A DNA stretch of 11,000 nt from an uncultured Eubacteriales bacterium. GTDB lineage: Bacteria > Bacillota > Clostridia > Oscillospirales > Acutalibacteraceae. The notes below the pieces were generated by a model. That model saw nothing but the letters and a program-made list of their open reading frames with translations, did no database searches and had not been told where the DNA came from. The stretch is taken from positions 1 to 11,000 of the forward strand of contig CAKSGV010000030.1 in assembly GCA_934454845.1 (NCBI GenBank), given 5' to 3'. Shown here one piece after another: positions 1 through 6,124 of the stretch (positions within the stretch are counted from its first letter, which is position 1; every line of letters starts with the position of its first letter). The translations under genes were made by a program, and so were the position numbers.

Positions 1-73
1 CTTTTTTCGATGATTTTCTCTTTCTTTGCAAAAAAACAAAGCCCTCTTGCTGAGGACTTTGTCTACTGTCTGA
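1..73 (-). repeat. Left copy of 73-bp inverted repeat
   Basis: This stretch is an exact reverse complement of 10924-10996, position 1 pairing with 10996 and position 73 with 10924. The match ends at 74, and the last matching base already belongs to the neighbouring hairpin, so the shared core is 72 bp. The copy may continue left of the window. Read on the minus strand it begins CAGACAGTAGAC, continues into a 10-bp hairpin with seven Ts, and ends in a purine-rich tail. No protein start is visible in it. I do not recognise the family. It could be a miniature mobile element, the end of a larger element, or a conserved terminator cassette. Confidence 0.9.
30..61 (-). terminator. Conserved terminator hairpin in left repeat
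   Basis: On the minus strand CAAAGTCCTC (61 to 52) pairs with GAGGGCTTTG (46 to 37) across a 5-nt loop, with one U-G wobble, followed by seven Ts (36 to 30). This is a textbook intrinsic terminator. No minus-strand gene lies immediately upstream, since the nearest gene runs the other way, so this copy has no obvious transcript to end. Confidence 0.7.
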
Positions 74-100
74 GAGGTCTTGTATAAGACCTCTTTTTTT
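73..100 (+). terminator. Terminator reading rightward, abutting the repeat
   Basis: AGAGGTCTT (73-81) pairs perfectly with AAGACCTCT (86-94) across a GTAT loop, followed by a T run to 100. It would stop transcripts entering from the left edge before they reach the hydrolase gene at 155. It directly abuts the conserved 72-bp repeat, with no spacer. The hairpin at 10901-10924 sits in the same place relative to the other repeat copy but has unrelated stem bases. Confidence 0.8.
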
Positions 101-127
101 ATTGAATTTATCCCTTTTCTATGTTAA

Positions 128-133
128 TATAAT
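128..133 (+). promoter_or_regulatory. Candidate -10 box for the hydrolase gene
   Basis: A perfect TATAAT lies 22 bp before the TTG start at 155, between the upstream terminator and the ribosome binding site. No good -35 box sits at 16-18 bp; TTGAAT at 102-107 is 20 bp away. This is the only promoter-like signal in the short gap. Confidence 0.35.
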
Positions 134-154
134 ATTCTGAAGGAGGCGGAAAAT

Positions 155-1234
155 TTGGCTGATTTATTTGATTATCTTTTCTGGCGCGGTGATCTGAGCT
201 TTAGTGCAGATCCTTTTAATGAGATCGACGGGATGATAGCCGCCAGGTTCTCATACTTGCCTTTTGAAAAAATAATAAATGAAAATTATTCGCTTCCGCT
301 CTTTGAAGCGGCGAAAAAAATGCAGCGAATAGAAAATCTTTATGAAACGGTGCTTATAAAATCTGATTTTAAGTTAATTTCCGCACTTAAAAAGAGCAAA
401 AGATTTAAAAATGCAGTGGTTTGCGATTTTATACATAATACGGATAAAAACACGCAAACGCAGTTTTGCGCAGTCACTTTAGAGTTTGAAGATTTCGCAG
501 TCGTATGCTTCAGAGGTACTGATAACACCGTCGTAGGCTGGAAAGAGGATCTTAACATGGGGCTGTTTTGCCCTGTGCCGGCGCAAAAATCTGCGGAAAA
601 CTATTTAAAAAATGCGCTTGAAAAGTATGAAAAAATCATAGTCACAGGTCACAGCAAGGGCGGAAATTTAGCCGTTTTTTCATCGGCGATGATAAGAGAT
701 AAGCAGGATAGAATTCTGTCCGTTTATAATTACGACGGCCCGGGATTTGATGACGGCGTTATAAATTCTCCCGGTTATAAAAATATCTGCGGGAGGGTAA
801 AAACCTTTGTCCCGCAGTCGTCGATAATAGGTATGCTTTTAGGGCATAAAGAGAAGGTAAAAACAGTCAAGAGTGAAAATTTGGGGATTATGCAGCACGA
901 TATTTATTCGTGGAATGTGGGGAATAAAAAATTCTCTTATCTAAAATCGGTAGACTCCACAAGTATTTTCATCGATAAAACACTAAAAAAATGGCTGTCC
1001 GAAATGACAAAGGAAGAGTTTAAAAGCTTTGTCGAGGCCGTGTTCACAGTGATGAACGAAACAAATTTCGAAACCTTAAGAGAAATGGGAGAAAAGAAAT
1101 TCGAAAGCACAATGAGTATGCTTAAATCCGTTAAAAATCTTGACGTTGATACGAGGAAAAGAGCCATAGGCGCGCTCGCTTTACTTATAAAAAGCACAAA
1201 ATCGGGATTTGAAAATATTTTTAAAACTAAATAA
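155..1234 (+). CDS. Mbeg1-like (DUF2974) alpha/beta-hydrolase
   Basis: A 359-residue protein that looks like the Mbeg1-like/DUF2974 family of lipase-type alpha/beta-hydrolases. The opening (LFDYLFWRGDLSF) is typical of the family. An FRGTDNTVVGW segment at 119-129 matches the oxyanion-side strand of class 3 lipases. The nucleophile elbow GHSKGG at 165-170 puts the catalytic serine at 167. Candidate acid and base are in DGPGF (194-198) and His248 in QHD. There is no signal peptide or membrane span, so it is probably cytosolic. The start is TTG, chosen because AGGAGG lies about 9 nt upstream. The substrate is unknown; the family is commonly annotated only by fold. Its 3' end overlaps convergent spoVT by 8 bp, with no terminator between them. 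I am sure of the fold class, less so of any specific esterase activity. Confidence 0.85.
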   Translation: MADLFDYLFWRGDLSFSADPFNEIDGMIAARFSYLPFEKIINENYSLPLFEAAKKMQRIENLYETVLIKSDFKLISALKKSKRFKNAVVCDFIHNTDKNTQTQFCAVTLEFEDFAVVCFRGTDNTVVGWKEDLNMGLFCPVPAQKSAENYLKNALEKYEKIIVTGHSKGGNLAVFSSAMIRDKQDRILSVYNYDGPGFDDGVINSPGYKNICGRVKTFVPQSSIIGMLLGHKEKVKTVKSENLGIMQHDIYSWNVGNKKFSYLKSVDSTSIFIDKTLKKWLSEMTKEEFKSFVEAVFTVMNETNFETLREMGEKKFESTMSMLKSVKNLDVDTRKRAIGALALLIKSTKSGFENIFKTK

Positions 1235-1757
1235 CCGTTTTGCCGCCTAAAATTTTAGCCGCCATTTTTGCAAGCCTTTCATCGGTTTCGGTGAGGGGCT
1301 TTTCGTTGTCTTTTTTGATTAAGATTACCGCTCCCACGATATCTCCCGCGGCTATAACAGGCACTGCAAAAAGAATGCTTATTTCGCTTGCCTCTAAAGC
1401 ATAAACATCGTTTTCGGGAGCAGAGGGCTGTCTGCTTTCAATGATTTTTTCCAACTCTTCGCTTATTTTTCTGCCCGATATCTGCGATTTCGATATTCCG
1501 CTTACGGCAATGCAGGTGTCACGGTCGCAGATAAGTACAGAAAGTCCTGTTTCTTCATTCAATGCCGCCGCCACTTCGCCCGCATTTTCTGATATCTCGC
1601 TTATAGGAGAATATTTTTTAAAAATAAGCTCTCCGCTTTGGTTTGTGAAAATTTCTAAAGGGTCGCCCTCGCGCATTCGCATTGTTCGTCTTATCTCTTT
1701 AGGAATGACCACTCTTCCGAGGTCGTCTATTCTTCTGACTATTCCGGTTGCTTTCAT
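1227..1757 (-). CDS. spoVT: Stage V sporulation protein T, transcriptional regulator
   Basis: A 176-residue AbrB-family DNA-binding regulator, close to the 178 residues of Bacillus subtilis SpoVT. Residues 1-50 form the swapped-hairpin AbrB domain, with the hallmark run RIDDLGRVVIPKEIRR at 9-24. The rest (about 55-176) fits the GAF-like C-terminal domain of SpoVT, including the FAVPVIAAGDIVGAVIL core. In Bacillus, SpoVT acts in the forespore and modulates sigma-G-dependent genes; its presence implies that this organism sporulates. The ATG is preceded by AAAGGAAG about 9 nt upstream. A sigma-G-like promoter lies at 1795-1824. The gene stands alone on its strand, and its stop codon lies inside the end of the convergent hydrolase gene. 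AbrB itself is an alternative name, but AbrB lacks the second domain. Confidence 0.93.
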   Translation of the reverse strand: MKATGIVRRIDDLGRVVIPKEIRRTMRMREGDPLEIFTNQSGELIFKKYSPISEISENAGEVAAALNEETGLSVLICDRDTCIAVSGISKSQISGRKISEELEKIIESRQPSAPENDVYALEASEISILFAVPVIAAGDIVGAVILIKKDNEKPLTETDERLAKMAAKILGGKTVI

Positions 1758-1794
1758 ATAAGAATACTTCCTTTTTCGGTTAATAAGTCCCTAA

Positions 1795-1824
1795 TATTAT
1801 TTGCTTAAGATATTCTATTATTCA
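1795..1824 (-). promoter_or_regulatory. Candidate sigma-G promoter of spoVT
   Basis: On the minus strand TGAATA (1824-1819) is followed after 17 bp by AATAATA (1801-1795). Against the Bacillus sigma-G pattern (TGAATA-like -35, CATWHTA -10) only the first base of the -10 differs. Transcription would start near 1788, about 30 nt before the spoVT ATG. Bacillus spoVT is a known sigma-G gene, so position and pattern agree. The AT-rich context makes chance matches possible. Confidence 0.5.
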
Positions 1825-1844
1825 CCATAAATAAAACCGGTAAG

Positions 1845-1987
1845 TATATTTTAATACAAGCCGGATTTTGTGAAAGCGTTTTTATAATTCGTCGGCGAAA
1901 GCAACGCCGCTTTTATGTTGAAGAAAGAGTGAATAGGCAAGAAGTAATAAGTAAAATCCCTCGCACTTTAGTGTGAGGAGTTTTTTT
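1845..1987 (+). ncRNA. Possible small RNA ending at an orphan terminator
   Basis: The only reason to propose a transcript here is the strong plus-strand terminator at 1959-1987, which has no plus-strand gene upstream: the preceding coding sequence, spoVT, runs the other way. A TATATT at 1845-1850 could be a -10 box, with a poor TTCACC 18 bp upstream. The interval includes a 5-bp hairpin, CGGCG/CGCCG with a 7-nt loop, near 1893-1909. No open reading frame of useful length is present. The RNA, its start and its class are all uncertain. Confidence 0.2.
1959..1987 (+). terminator. Orphan intrinsic terminator
   Basis: CCTCGCAC (1959-1966) pairs with GTGTGAGG (1971-1978) across a TTTA loop, with one G-U pair, then AG and seven Ts (1981-1987). 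A second, weaker hairpin (1988-2011, GGCTT/AAGCC outer arms) follows directly. No plus-strand gene precedes it. It may end a small RNA, or catch read-through from the hydrolase gene across spoVT. Confidence 0.7.
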
Positions 1988-2080
1988 GGCTTGTTGGTGC
2001 GCTAAGAAGCCTACTTACTCTTGCTTTTTTCAACAGTGCTGCGCACAGTATCCATTTCCTTCATATCATCAATACAAACG

Positions 2081-2114
2081 AAAAAAGTCGCCTGATTTAC
2101 ATCAAGCGACTTTT
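2081..2114 (-). terminator. Terminator of the tRNA-Gln unit
   Basis: Directly after the CCA end of the tRNA, the minus strand forms a 14-bp stem (arms 2114-2101 and 2096-2083, one U-G wobble) with a 4-nt loop and a run of six Ts at its 3' end. The stem core GTCGC/GCGAC is GC-rich. It ends the single-tRNA transcript. Confidence 0.88.
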
Positions 2115-2119
2115 CCGTT

Positions 2120-2193
2120 TGGCTGGGGAATAGGGATTCGAACCCCAACAAACAGAGTCAGAGTCTGTCGTGCTACCGTTACACAATTCCCCA
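2120..2193 (-). tRNA. tRNA-Gln (anticodon CUG), CCA encoded
   Basis: All arms can be drawn on the minus strand. The acceptor TGGGGAA (2193-2187) pairs with TTCCCCA, with discriminator G at 2123. The D stem is GTGT/GCAC around AACGGTA. The anticodon stem ACAGA/TCTGT encloses the loop CTCTGAC with anticodon CTG at 2161-2159. The T stem TGGGG/CCCTA, with one G-U pair, encloses TTCGAAT. The CCA end is encoded at 2122-2120. Anticodon CUG reads CAG, hence glutamine. A well-placed promoter and terminator make it a stand-alone unit. A second tRNA-Gln reading CAA should exist elsewhere. Confidence 0.96.
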
Positions 2194-2214
2194 ATATTTT
2201 TTGTCAACAAGAAG

Positions 2215-2243
2215 ATTATACTCTATTTTATATTTTAAGTCAA
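2215..2243 (-). promoter_or_regulatory. Sigma-A promoter of tRNA-Gln
   Basis: On the minus strand TTGACT (2243-2238), a 17-bp spacer and TATAAT (2220-2215) form a near-consensus housekeeping promoter. The predicted start near 2208 leaves a leader of about 15 nt before the tRNA, as expected for a stable RNA gene. It is the best promoter in the window. Confidence 0.88.
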
Positions 2244-2478
2244 GCACTAAATTTAAAAAACCTTTTACAAAAGGAAATCTGTTAAATATACTTGCCTGTT
2301 TAAGTCTGAAATTTCCATATAAATCTTGATATGGAAAATCATGCGGATAACTTTTATAAAAGAGTTGGTAAAATGCGATTAAACTAAAAATCTTTCGCTG
2401 TGTTATAACCGATTTAAAACAACTTGCCTCAATTCGAATCAAATGCTGTGGGAATGCTGAAAGCACCCGATAAAATTA
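2244..2478. other. AT-rich intergenic stretch, no gene seen
   Basis: Between the tRNA promoter and the terminator of the next minus-strand unit I see no supported gene. The only distinct structure is a perfect 9-bp inverted repeat, TTTCCATAT (2312-2320) and ATATGGAAA (2329-2337), with an 8-nt loop and no T tract. A 95-codon minus-strand frame crosses this region but runs through the tRNA, so it is not credible. Confidence 0.5.
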
Positions 2479-2509
2479 ACGAGCTCTTCGCAAAACGCGA
2501 AGAGCTCGT
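2471..2509 (-). terminator. Terminator after the small P-loop gene
   Basis: ACGAGCTCTTCGC (2479-2491) and its exact complement (2497-2509) form a 13-bp perfect stem with a 5-nt loop, about 25 nt past the stop codon of the P-loop gene. The minus-strand tail is TTAATTTTAT, a moderate T tract. It closes the carboxypeptidase-pgi-P-loop run. Confidence 0.82.
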
Positions 2510-2533
2510 TTCAACCTTTAAAATATTCTATAA

Positions 2534-2941
2534 TCAGAATTTTTCGGCATAATCGAAAACAGCTTTCGGAAGCTCGCTTTCGTCACAAGAAACTGTGAAA
2601 GTGAAATCGACGTCTTCAATAGTCGAAATTCTCTTTAAGAAAGCGGTAAAGGCTTCGAGGTCCTTGCCGCCGATCTTAAGAGTAGCGTCACCGAAAATAT
2701 TTGTGATATCGTGATTTGAATTTTTAAGCGTTACAAGCATTGCATAATATTCGCCGTAGCCGGAAATACCGAGAGCGTCAGCGTCGATAAGTCTTGCTTT
2801 ATGCGTTACGGAAAAAGTAAGGGTATCGCCTTTTTCAATGCATACGACATTGCCGAGGCTCAAATTGGCTGTTTCGTTGACAACGTCAACCAATTTTTTC
2901 GTTTTACCCGAACCCTTGTTCCCGATTATAAGCTTAATCAT
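2534..2941 (-). CDS. Small P-loop protein, unknown function
   Basis: A 135-residue protein whose only recognisable motif is a Walker A box, GNKGSGKT at residues 7-14, right at the N terminus. I see no convincing Walker B aspartate motif, membrane span or signal peptide, so it is a minimal or partial nucleotide-binding fold. The C-terminal half is rich in acidic residues and beta-prone segments. AGGAG about 8 nt upstream supports the ATG at 2941. It begins 49 bp after the pgi stop codon, with no clear terminator or promoter between, so it is probably transcribed with pgi. It is followed by a strong hairpin terminator. It does not resemble a full ATPase such as a PilT or AAA protein. Function cannot be assigned from the sequence. 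Confidence 0.8.
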   Translation of the reverse strand: MIKLIIGNKGSGKTKKLVDVVNETANLSLGNVVCIEKGDTLTFSVTHKARLIDADALGISGYGEYYAMLVTLKNSNHDITNIFGDATLKIGGKDLEAFTAFLKRISTIEDVDFTFTVSCDESELPKAVFDYAEKF

Positions 2942-2990
2942 ATTAACAACTCCTTTATTTTAACCGCAAGTCGCGGATTTTAAACTTTTT

Positions 2991-4322
2991 TTAAAGCCTC
3001 TTTTCAAGCTCGGCTTTCATATCTTCATATCCGGGCTTGCCGAGAAGGGCGAACATATTTTTCTTATAGGCTTCAACGCCAGGTTGATTAAACGGATTAA
3101 CTTTAAGCATATATCCTGAAACGGCGCAAGCCCTTTCGAAGAAATATATAAGTCTGCCTAAATTTTCTTCATCCGTTTTGTCAACAGTGATAACAAGATT
3201 CGGAACATTTCCGTCAGTATGAGCAAGAACGGTGCCTTCAAAAGCTTTTTCATTTACATAAGACATCGTTTTTCCGGCGAGGAAATTAAGCCCGTCACCA
3301 TTATCGGAATCTTCTTTAATAACAATATCTTCTCCCGTGTCCTTTATCTGAACAACGGTTTCAAACATAATTCTTGAGCCTTCCTGAATATACTGACCCA
3401 TTGAATGAAGGTCGGTTGAAAAAGTGACGCTTGCCGGGAAAATACCCTTATTTTCCTTGCCCTCGCTTTCGCCGAAGAGCTGCTTGAACCATTCTGCCAT
3501 CATAGCGAACTTCGGCTCGTAGCTTACCAGCATTTCGACGGATTTTCCGCCTCTGTAAAGAAGATTTCTCACTGCGGCGTATTTTAAACATGGATTGCTT
3601 TCAAAATCCGAGGAAGAATAATCGGATTTCGCGTCTTTAGCGCCTTTCATAAGCGCATCGATATCACAGCCTGCGGCGGCTATCGGGAGAAGACCGACTG
3701 CTGTTAAAACAGAGTATCTTCCTCCTACGTTATCCGGAACCACAAAGCATTCATAACCCTTTTCGTCGGCGAGCTTTTTGAGGGTGCCCTTGCTCTTATC
3801 GGTGGTGCAGAAAATTCTCTCTGCGGCGCCTTTTTCGCCGTACTGCTTTTCAAGCATTTCTCTGAATATTCTAAAAGCTATGGCGGGCTCGGTGGTCGTT
3901 CCCGATTTTGAAATAATATTTACTGAAACTCTTTTATTTTCGCATAATTTTAAAATATCGCTTAAATAGCTGCCGGAAATGCTGTTTCCTGCAAAAAGGA
4001 TCTTAAGCGAGGGGTCAAAAGAATTGTAAAACTGACCTTTTAAAAATTCAATAGCGGCTCTTGCTCCCAAATAAGAGCCTCCGATACCTATAACGACCAG
4101 CACATCTGACTGCTCGCGGATTTTTTTTGCGGCATTTTTTATTCTGGCAAACTCTTCCTTGTCATAATCCTCAGGCAAGGTTACCCAGCCTGTGAATTCG
4201 GAGCCGGCGCCTGATTTTTCATCGAGGGCCTTCGCGGCGGACAAAGCTTCTTCTTTGACCGATAATATATCGTCGCCGGAGATGAATTTGCCGGCATAAT
4301 CTGTTATAAACTTAAGGGACAT
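2991..4322 (-). CDS. pgi: Glucose-6-phosphate isomerase
   Basis: Interconverts glucose 6-phosphate and fructose 6-phosphate in glycolysis and gluconeogenesis; cytosolic. Numbering from the chosen start (443 residues; Bacillus Pgi is about 450), the visible marks are GIGGS (79-83), the phosphate-binding SKSGTT (138-143), PGI signature 1 DNVGGRYSV (197-205), the catalytic-glutamate region ESEGK (near 285), His306 in DLHSMGQ, and signature 2 around NPFNQPGVEAYKK with its catalytic lysine. The frame stays open to a TTG at 4382, but the extra 20 residues coincide with a promoter (4354-4382), so I choose the ATG at 4322. The ribosome binding site there is weak (GAAAGAAG). The upstream carboxypeptidase ends 103 bp away, and a small P-loop gene follows. 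Confidence 0.96.
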   Translation of the reverse strand: MSLKFITDYAGKFISGDDILSVKEEALSAAKALDEKSGAGSEFTGWVTLPEDYDKEEFARIKNAAKKIREQSDVLVVIGIGGSYLGARAAIEFLKGQFYNSFDPSLKILFAGNSISGSYLSDILKLCENKRVSVNIISKSGTTTEPAIAFRIFREMLEKQYGEKGAAERIFCTTDKSKGTLKKLADEKGYECFVVPDNVGGRYSVLTAVGLLPIAAAGCDIDALMKGAKDAKSDYSSSDFESNPCLKYAAVRNLLYRGGKSVEMLVSYEPKFAMMAEWFKQLFGESEGKENKGIFPASVTFSTDLHSMGQYIQEGSRIMFETVVQIKDTGEDIVIKEDSDNGDGLNFLAGKTMSYVNEKAFEGTVLAHTDGNVPNLVITVDKTDEENLGRLIYFFERACAVSGYMLKVNPFNQPGVEAYKKNMFALLGKPGYEDMKAELEKRL

Positions 4323-4353
4323 ATACTTTAACTTCTTTCTTTTTACTGAATTC

Positions 4354-4382
4354 ATTTTACTATATTCTAATATTTTTTTCAA
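4354..4382 (-). promoter_or_regulatory. Candidate sigma-A promoter of pgi
   Basis: On the minus strand TTGAAA (4382-4377), a 17-bp spacer and TAAAAT (4359-4354) form a good housekeeping promoter. Transcription would start near 4347, about 25 nt before the ATG at 4322. Because this promoter overlaps the possible upstream TTG and ATG starts, it argues against the longer reading of pgi. Confidence 0.6.
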
Positions 4383-4425
4383 GCGGTAATATCAACAAAC
4401 TGTGAACTTTTTGCTAAAATATAAT

Positions 4426-5643
4426 TTACAGCGTGAAAATTCCTTTTATAAGCCAGGAAAATACGGTTTTGAAATTTATTTTTCCCACATCTTCCTTGGA
4501 TAAAAGATCAATAGCGCCTATCTGCACGCCGTCGCTTGAAACAATTATTTTTCCGAGCTTTTCGCCTTTTTTTACGGGCGCCGTTATATTTTCGTTTATT
4601 TTGACCTCTTTTGTTATTTTGCCCGTGCTGCTCTTTTTAAGCAACAGGTCAAAGCCCTTATCCGCTTTAAGCGTTATCGTCGGATCGGCGGCATTGGAAA
4701 TCAGAGCTTCATATTCGTCTTTATCGGCTTTTATGCAGGTGTAGCGGTAATTTGCAAAGCCGTGGTCAAGCAGTTTTTTGGCCGCGGAAAATCTTTCGGC
4801 AGAAGCCGAGGCGCACATTATCACCGCCACAAATTCCGTGCCGTCGCGCTCGGCGGTTGCGCTTAGGCAGTATCCTGCAGAAGAGGTAGTACCTGTTTTA
4901 AGACCGGTGGTCCCCGAATAAAATCTTACGAGCTTATTTGTGTTTACAAGCTCGCTTTCGCCGTTTCTTAATGTATCCATCCACACGGTTGAATATTTTT
5001 TTATAAGGTCGTGTTTTATAAGTTCGCAGGACATTATCGCAATATCCGCGGCTGAGCTGTAATGTCCCTCGGCATCAAGCCCCGTGCAGTTTTTGAACTG
5101 CGTATTGTTCATTCCGAGCTTTTTTGCTTTTTCGTTCATCAGCCGCACAAATTCCTCTTCACTTCCTGCGACCGCTTCGGCAAGAGCAACGGTGGCGTCG
5201 TTAGCGGAGGCTATTACCGCCGCTTTTAACAGCTCGTCGACAGTCATGGCTTCTCCGGGTTCGAGCCATATCTGCGAGCCGCCCATAATTGCCGCGTGTT
5301 CGCTCGCGGAGATGTTATCGGAAAGAGTAATTCTTTTTGAATCTATCGCTTCCATTATGAGAAGAAGTGACATTATCTTTGTTATCGAGGCAGGTGGCAG
5401 CTTTTCGTCGCTGTTTTTCTCGTAAAGCACGGTTTTGGTGTTTACCTCGGCAAGCACCGCCGATTTTGCGTCTACGTCAAACGGTGCCGACCCATTTTCC
5501 TGCGCTTGCGCCGTCACAGGAACGGCGATATCCGATATATCGCACTCGCTTGAAACTGTGTGCGCGGCAAGACCGGTTATTCCTCCGAGGAGAGAAAAAC
5601 TCAAAATCAGAGCCGCGGATCTTTTTAAAAAATTCCCTATCAT
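4426..5643 (-). CDS. D-alanyl-D-alanine carboxypeptidase (PBP5/DacF type)
   Basis: A penicillin-binding protein that trims the terminal D-alanine from peptidoglycan stem peptides outside the membrane. Residues here are numbered from the ATG at 5649. The N terminus has a basic start, a hydrophobic core (about 12-30) and an Ala-rich stretch ending near QAQA, i.e. a signal peptide. The three active-site motifs are present: SITK (88-91, nucleophile Ser88), SAN (148-150) and KTG (251-253). A C-terminal PBP5 beta domain (about 310-385) is followed by an amphipathic tail, FSWLIKGIFTL, suited to membrane anchoring. Two in-frame ATGs exist. GGGAGG at 5656-5651 is 1 nt from the first and 7 nt from the second, so 5643 is the better start (405 residues). 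In sporulators such genes can be vegetative (dacA) or sporulation-linked (dacF); I cannot decide which. Confidence 0.93.
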   Translation of the reverse strand: MIGNFLKRSAALILSFSLLGGITGLAAHTVSSECDISDIAVPVTAQAQENGSAPFDVDAKSAVLAEVNTKTVLYEKNSDEKLPPASITKIMSLLLIMEAIDSKRITLSDNISASEHAAIMGGSQIWLEPGEAMTVDELLKAAVIASANDATVALAEAVAGSEEEFVRLMNEKAKKLGMNNTQFKNCTGLDAEGHYSSAADIAIMSCELIKHDLIKKYSTVWMDTLRNGESELVNTNKLVRFYSGTTGLKTGTTSSAGYCLSATAERDGTEFVAVIMCASASAERFSAAKKLLDHGFANYRYTCIKADKDEYEALISNAADPTITLKADKGFDLLLKKSSTGKITKEVKINENITAPVKKGEKLGKIIVSSDGVQIGAIDLLSKEDVGKINFKTVFSWLIKGIFTL

Positions 5644-5673
5644 ATTCATTCCTCCCGTAAATATTATGCGTGA

Positions 5674-5703
5674 ATAATACCGAATATTTTAAAAAAACTT
5701 GAA
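5674..5703 (-). promoter_or_regulatory. Candidate promoter of the carboxypeptidase gene
   Basis: On the minus strand TTCAAG (5703-5698), an 18-bp spacer and TATTAT (5679-5674) form a moderate sigma-A-like promoter about 30 bp before the start codon. Its -35 box overlaps the -35 box of the divergent plus-strand promoter at 5699-5727. AT-rich surroundings weaken the call. Confidence 0.35.
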
Positions 5704-5727
5704 AGAAAATAATATATGTGTTAAACT
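5699..5727 (+). promoter_or_regulatory. Candidate promoter of the glycerophosphotransferase-met cluster
   Basis: TTGAAA (5699-5704), a 17-bp spacer and TAAACT (5722-5727) would start transcription near 5734, some 20 nt before the ATG at 5756. The 112-bp gap between the divergent genes leaves no room for a SAM riboswitch or T-box leader. This may be the only promoter for the whole plus-strand run to 10889. Confidence 0.4.
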
Positions 5728-5755
5728 AAAATAGATTTTAATTGGGATGTTAATT

Positions 5756-6124
5756 ATGGAAAAAATAAAAATTCTGTGGATAGTAAACGATAAGTATGTA
5801 AACAACTTCATAACAGTTTACAAAGAATGTAAAAATTCTTCAAAATTCGATATGTTCGTTATGGCGACGGACAGGCTCGGCTATGATTTTTCGCCTGAAA
5901 TCTCCTGTGAAGAGGTATATTCTTATCTCTCGGAAAACGGTGTAGAAAGCTTTAAATGCCGAAAAAACGGAAAGTATTTCGATATTTCGGAAATTTCACC
6001 CGATTATATTTTTACGACCACGCCTTATGATATTTATCTTCCTAAACCTTTTCGGTCCGACGCATTAGTAAAATTCGTAAGCTCTGCCATGTGGATTACG
6101 GCGCCGTGCTTATTCGCTGGATAA
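5756..6124 (+). CDS. CDP-glycerol glycerophosphotransferase-like, N-terminal part (frameshifted)
   Basis: First half of a gene split by a one-base deletion. The ATG at 5756 lies 9 nt after TTGGG; an in-frame ATG at 5747 touches that site and is less likely. Up to about residue 108 the protein reads well, including the PDYIFTTTPYDIYLP and FRSDALVKFV segments that precede the KLC..YG motif in the TagB/TagF-type family. After position 6079 the frame yields an unrelated tail (SSAMWITAPCLFAG) and stops. The authentic continuation is one frame away, starting with the AAG at 6079. A donor such as CDP-glycerol and a wall or capsule polymer acceptor are inferred from the family only. Confidence 0.7.
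   Translation: MEKIKILWIVNDKYVNNFITVYKECKNSSKFDMFVMATDRLGYDFSPEISCEEVYSYLSENGVESFKCRKNGKYFDISEISPDYIFTTTPYDIYLPKPFRSDALVKFVSSAMWITAPCLFAG
6077..6081 (+). other. Frameshift site, one A missing
   Basis: Adding one A to the AA pair at 6079-6080 turns GTAAG into GTAAAG and joins ...LVKFV to KLCHVDYG..., the order expected for this family. There is no canonical slippery heptamer, so programmed shifting is unlikely. It is either a true mutation or a short-homopolymer sequencing or assembly error. Confidence 0.75.

Noticed and set aside
2011..2064. 17-codon minus-strand frame (MKEMDTVRSTVEKSKSK) after the tRNA terminator
   Set aside because: No ribosome binding site upstream, no promoter after the terminator, and too short to judge by composition.
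1986..2285. 99-codon plus-strand reading frame
   Set aside because: It runs antisense through tRNA-Gln and its terminator. The phrase GIGIRTPTNRVRVCRATVTQFP is a typical translation of a reverse-complement tRNA.
2312..2337. 9-bp perfect inverted repeat as a terminator or operator
   Set aside because: It is AT-rich, has no T tract, and is not next to a promoter or gene end. It could be chance in AT-rich DNA.
2179..2466. 95-codon minus-strand reading frame
   Set aside because: It contains the tRNA-Gln promoter and runs into the tRNA 5' end. It has no good ribosome binding site and no recognisable domain.
4323..4382. N-terminal extension of pgi from a TTG start
   Set aside because: The extra 20 codons overlap a good -35/-10 pair, have no ribosome binding site, and would make the protein longer than the family norm.
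6079..6085. Programmed -1 ribosomal frameshifting in the transferase gene
   Set aside because: There is no X XXY YYZ slippery heptamer and no obvious stimulatory structure just downstream; a missing A explains the join better.
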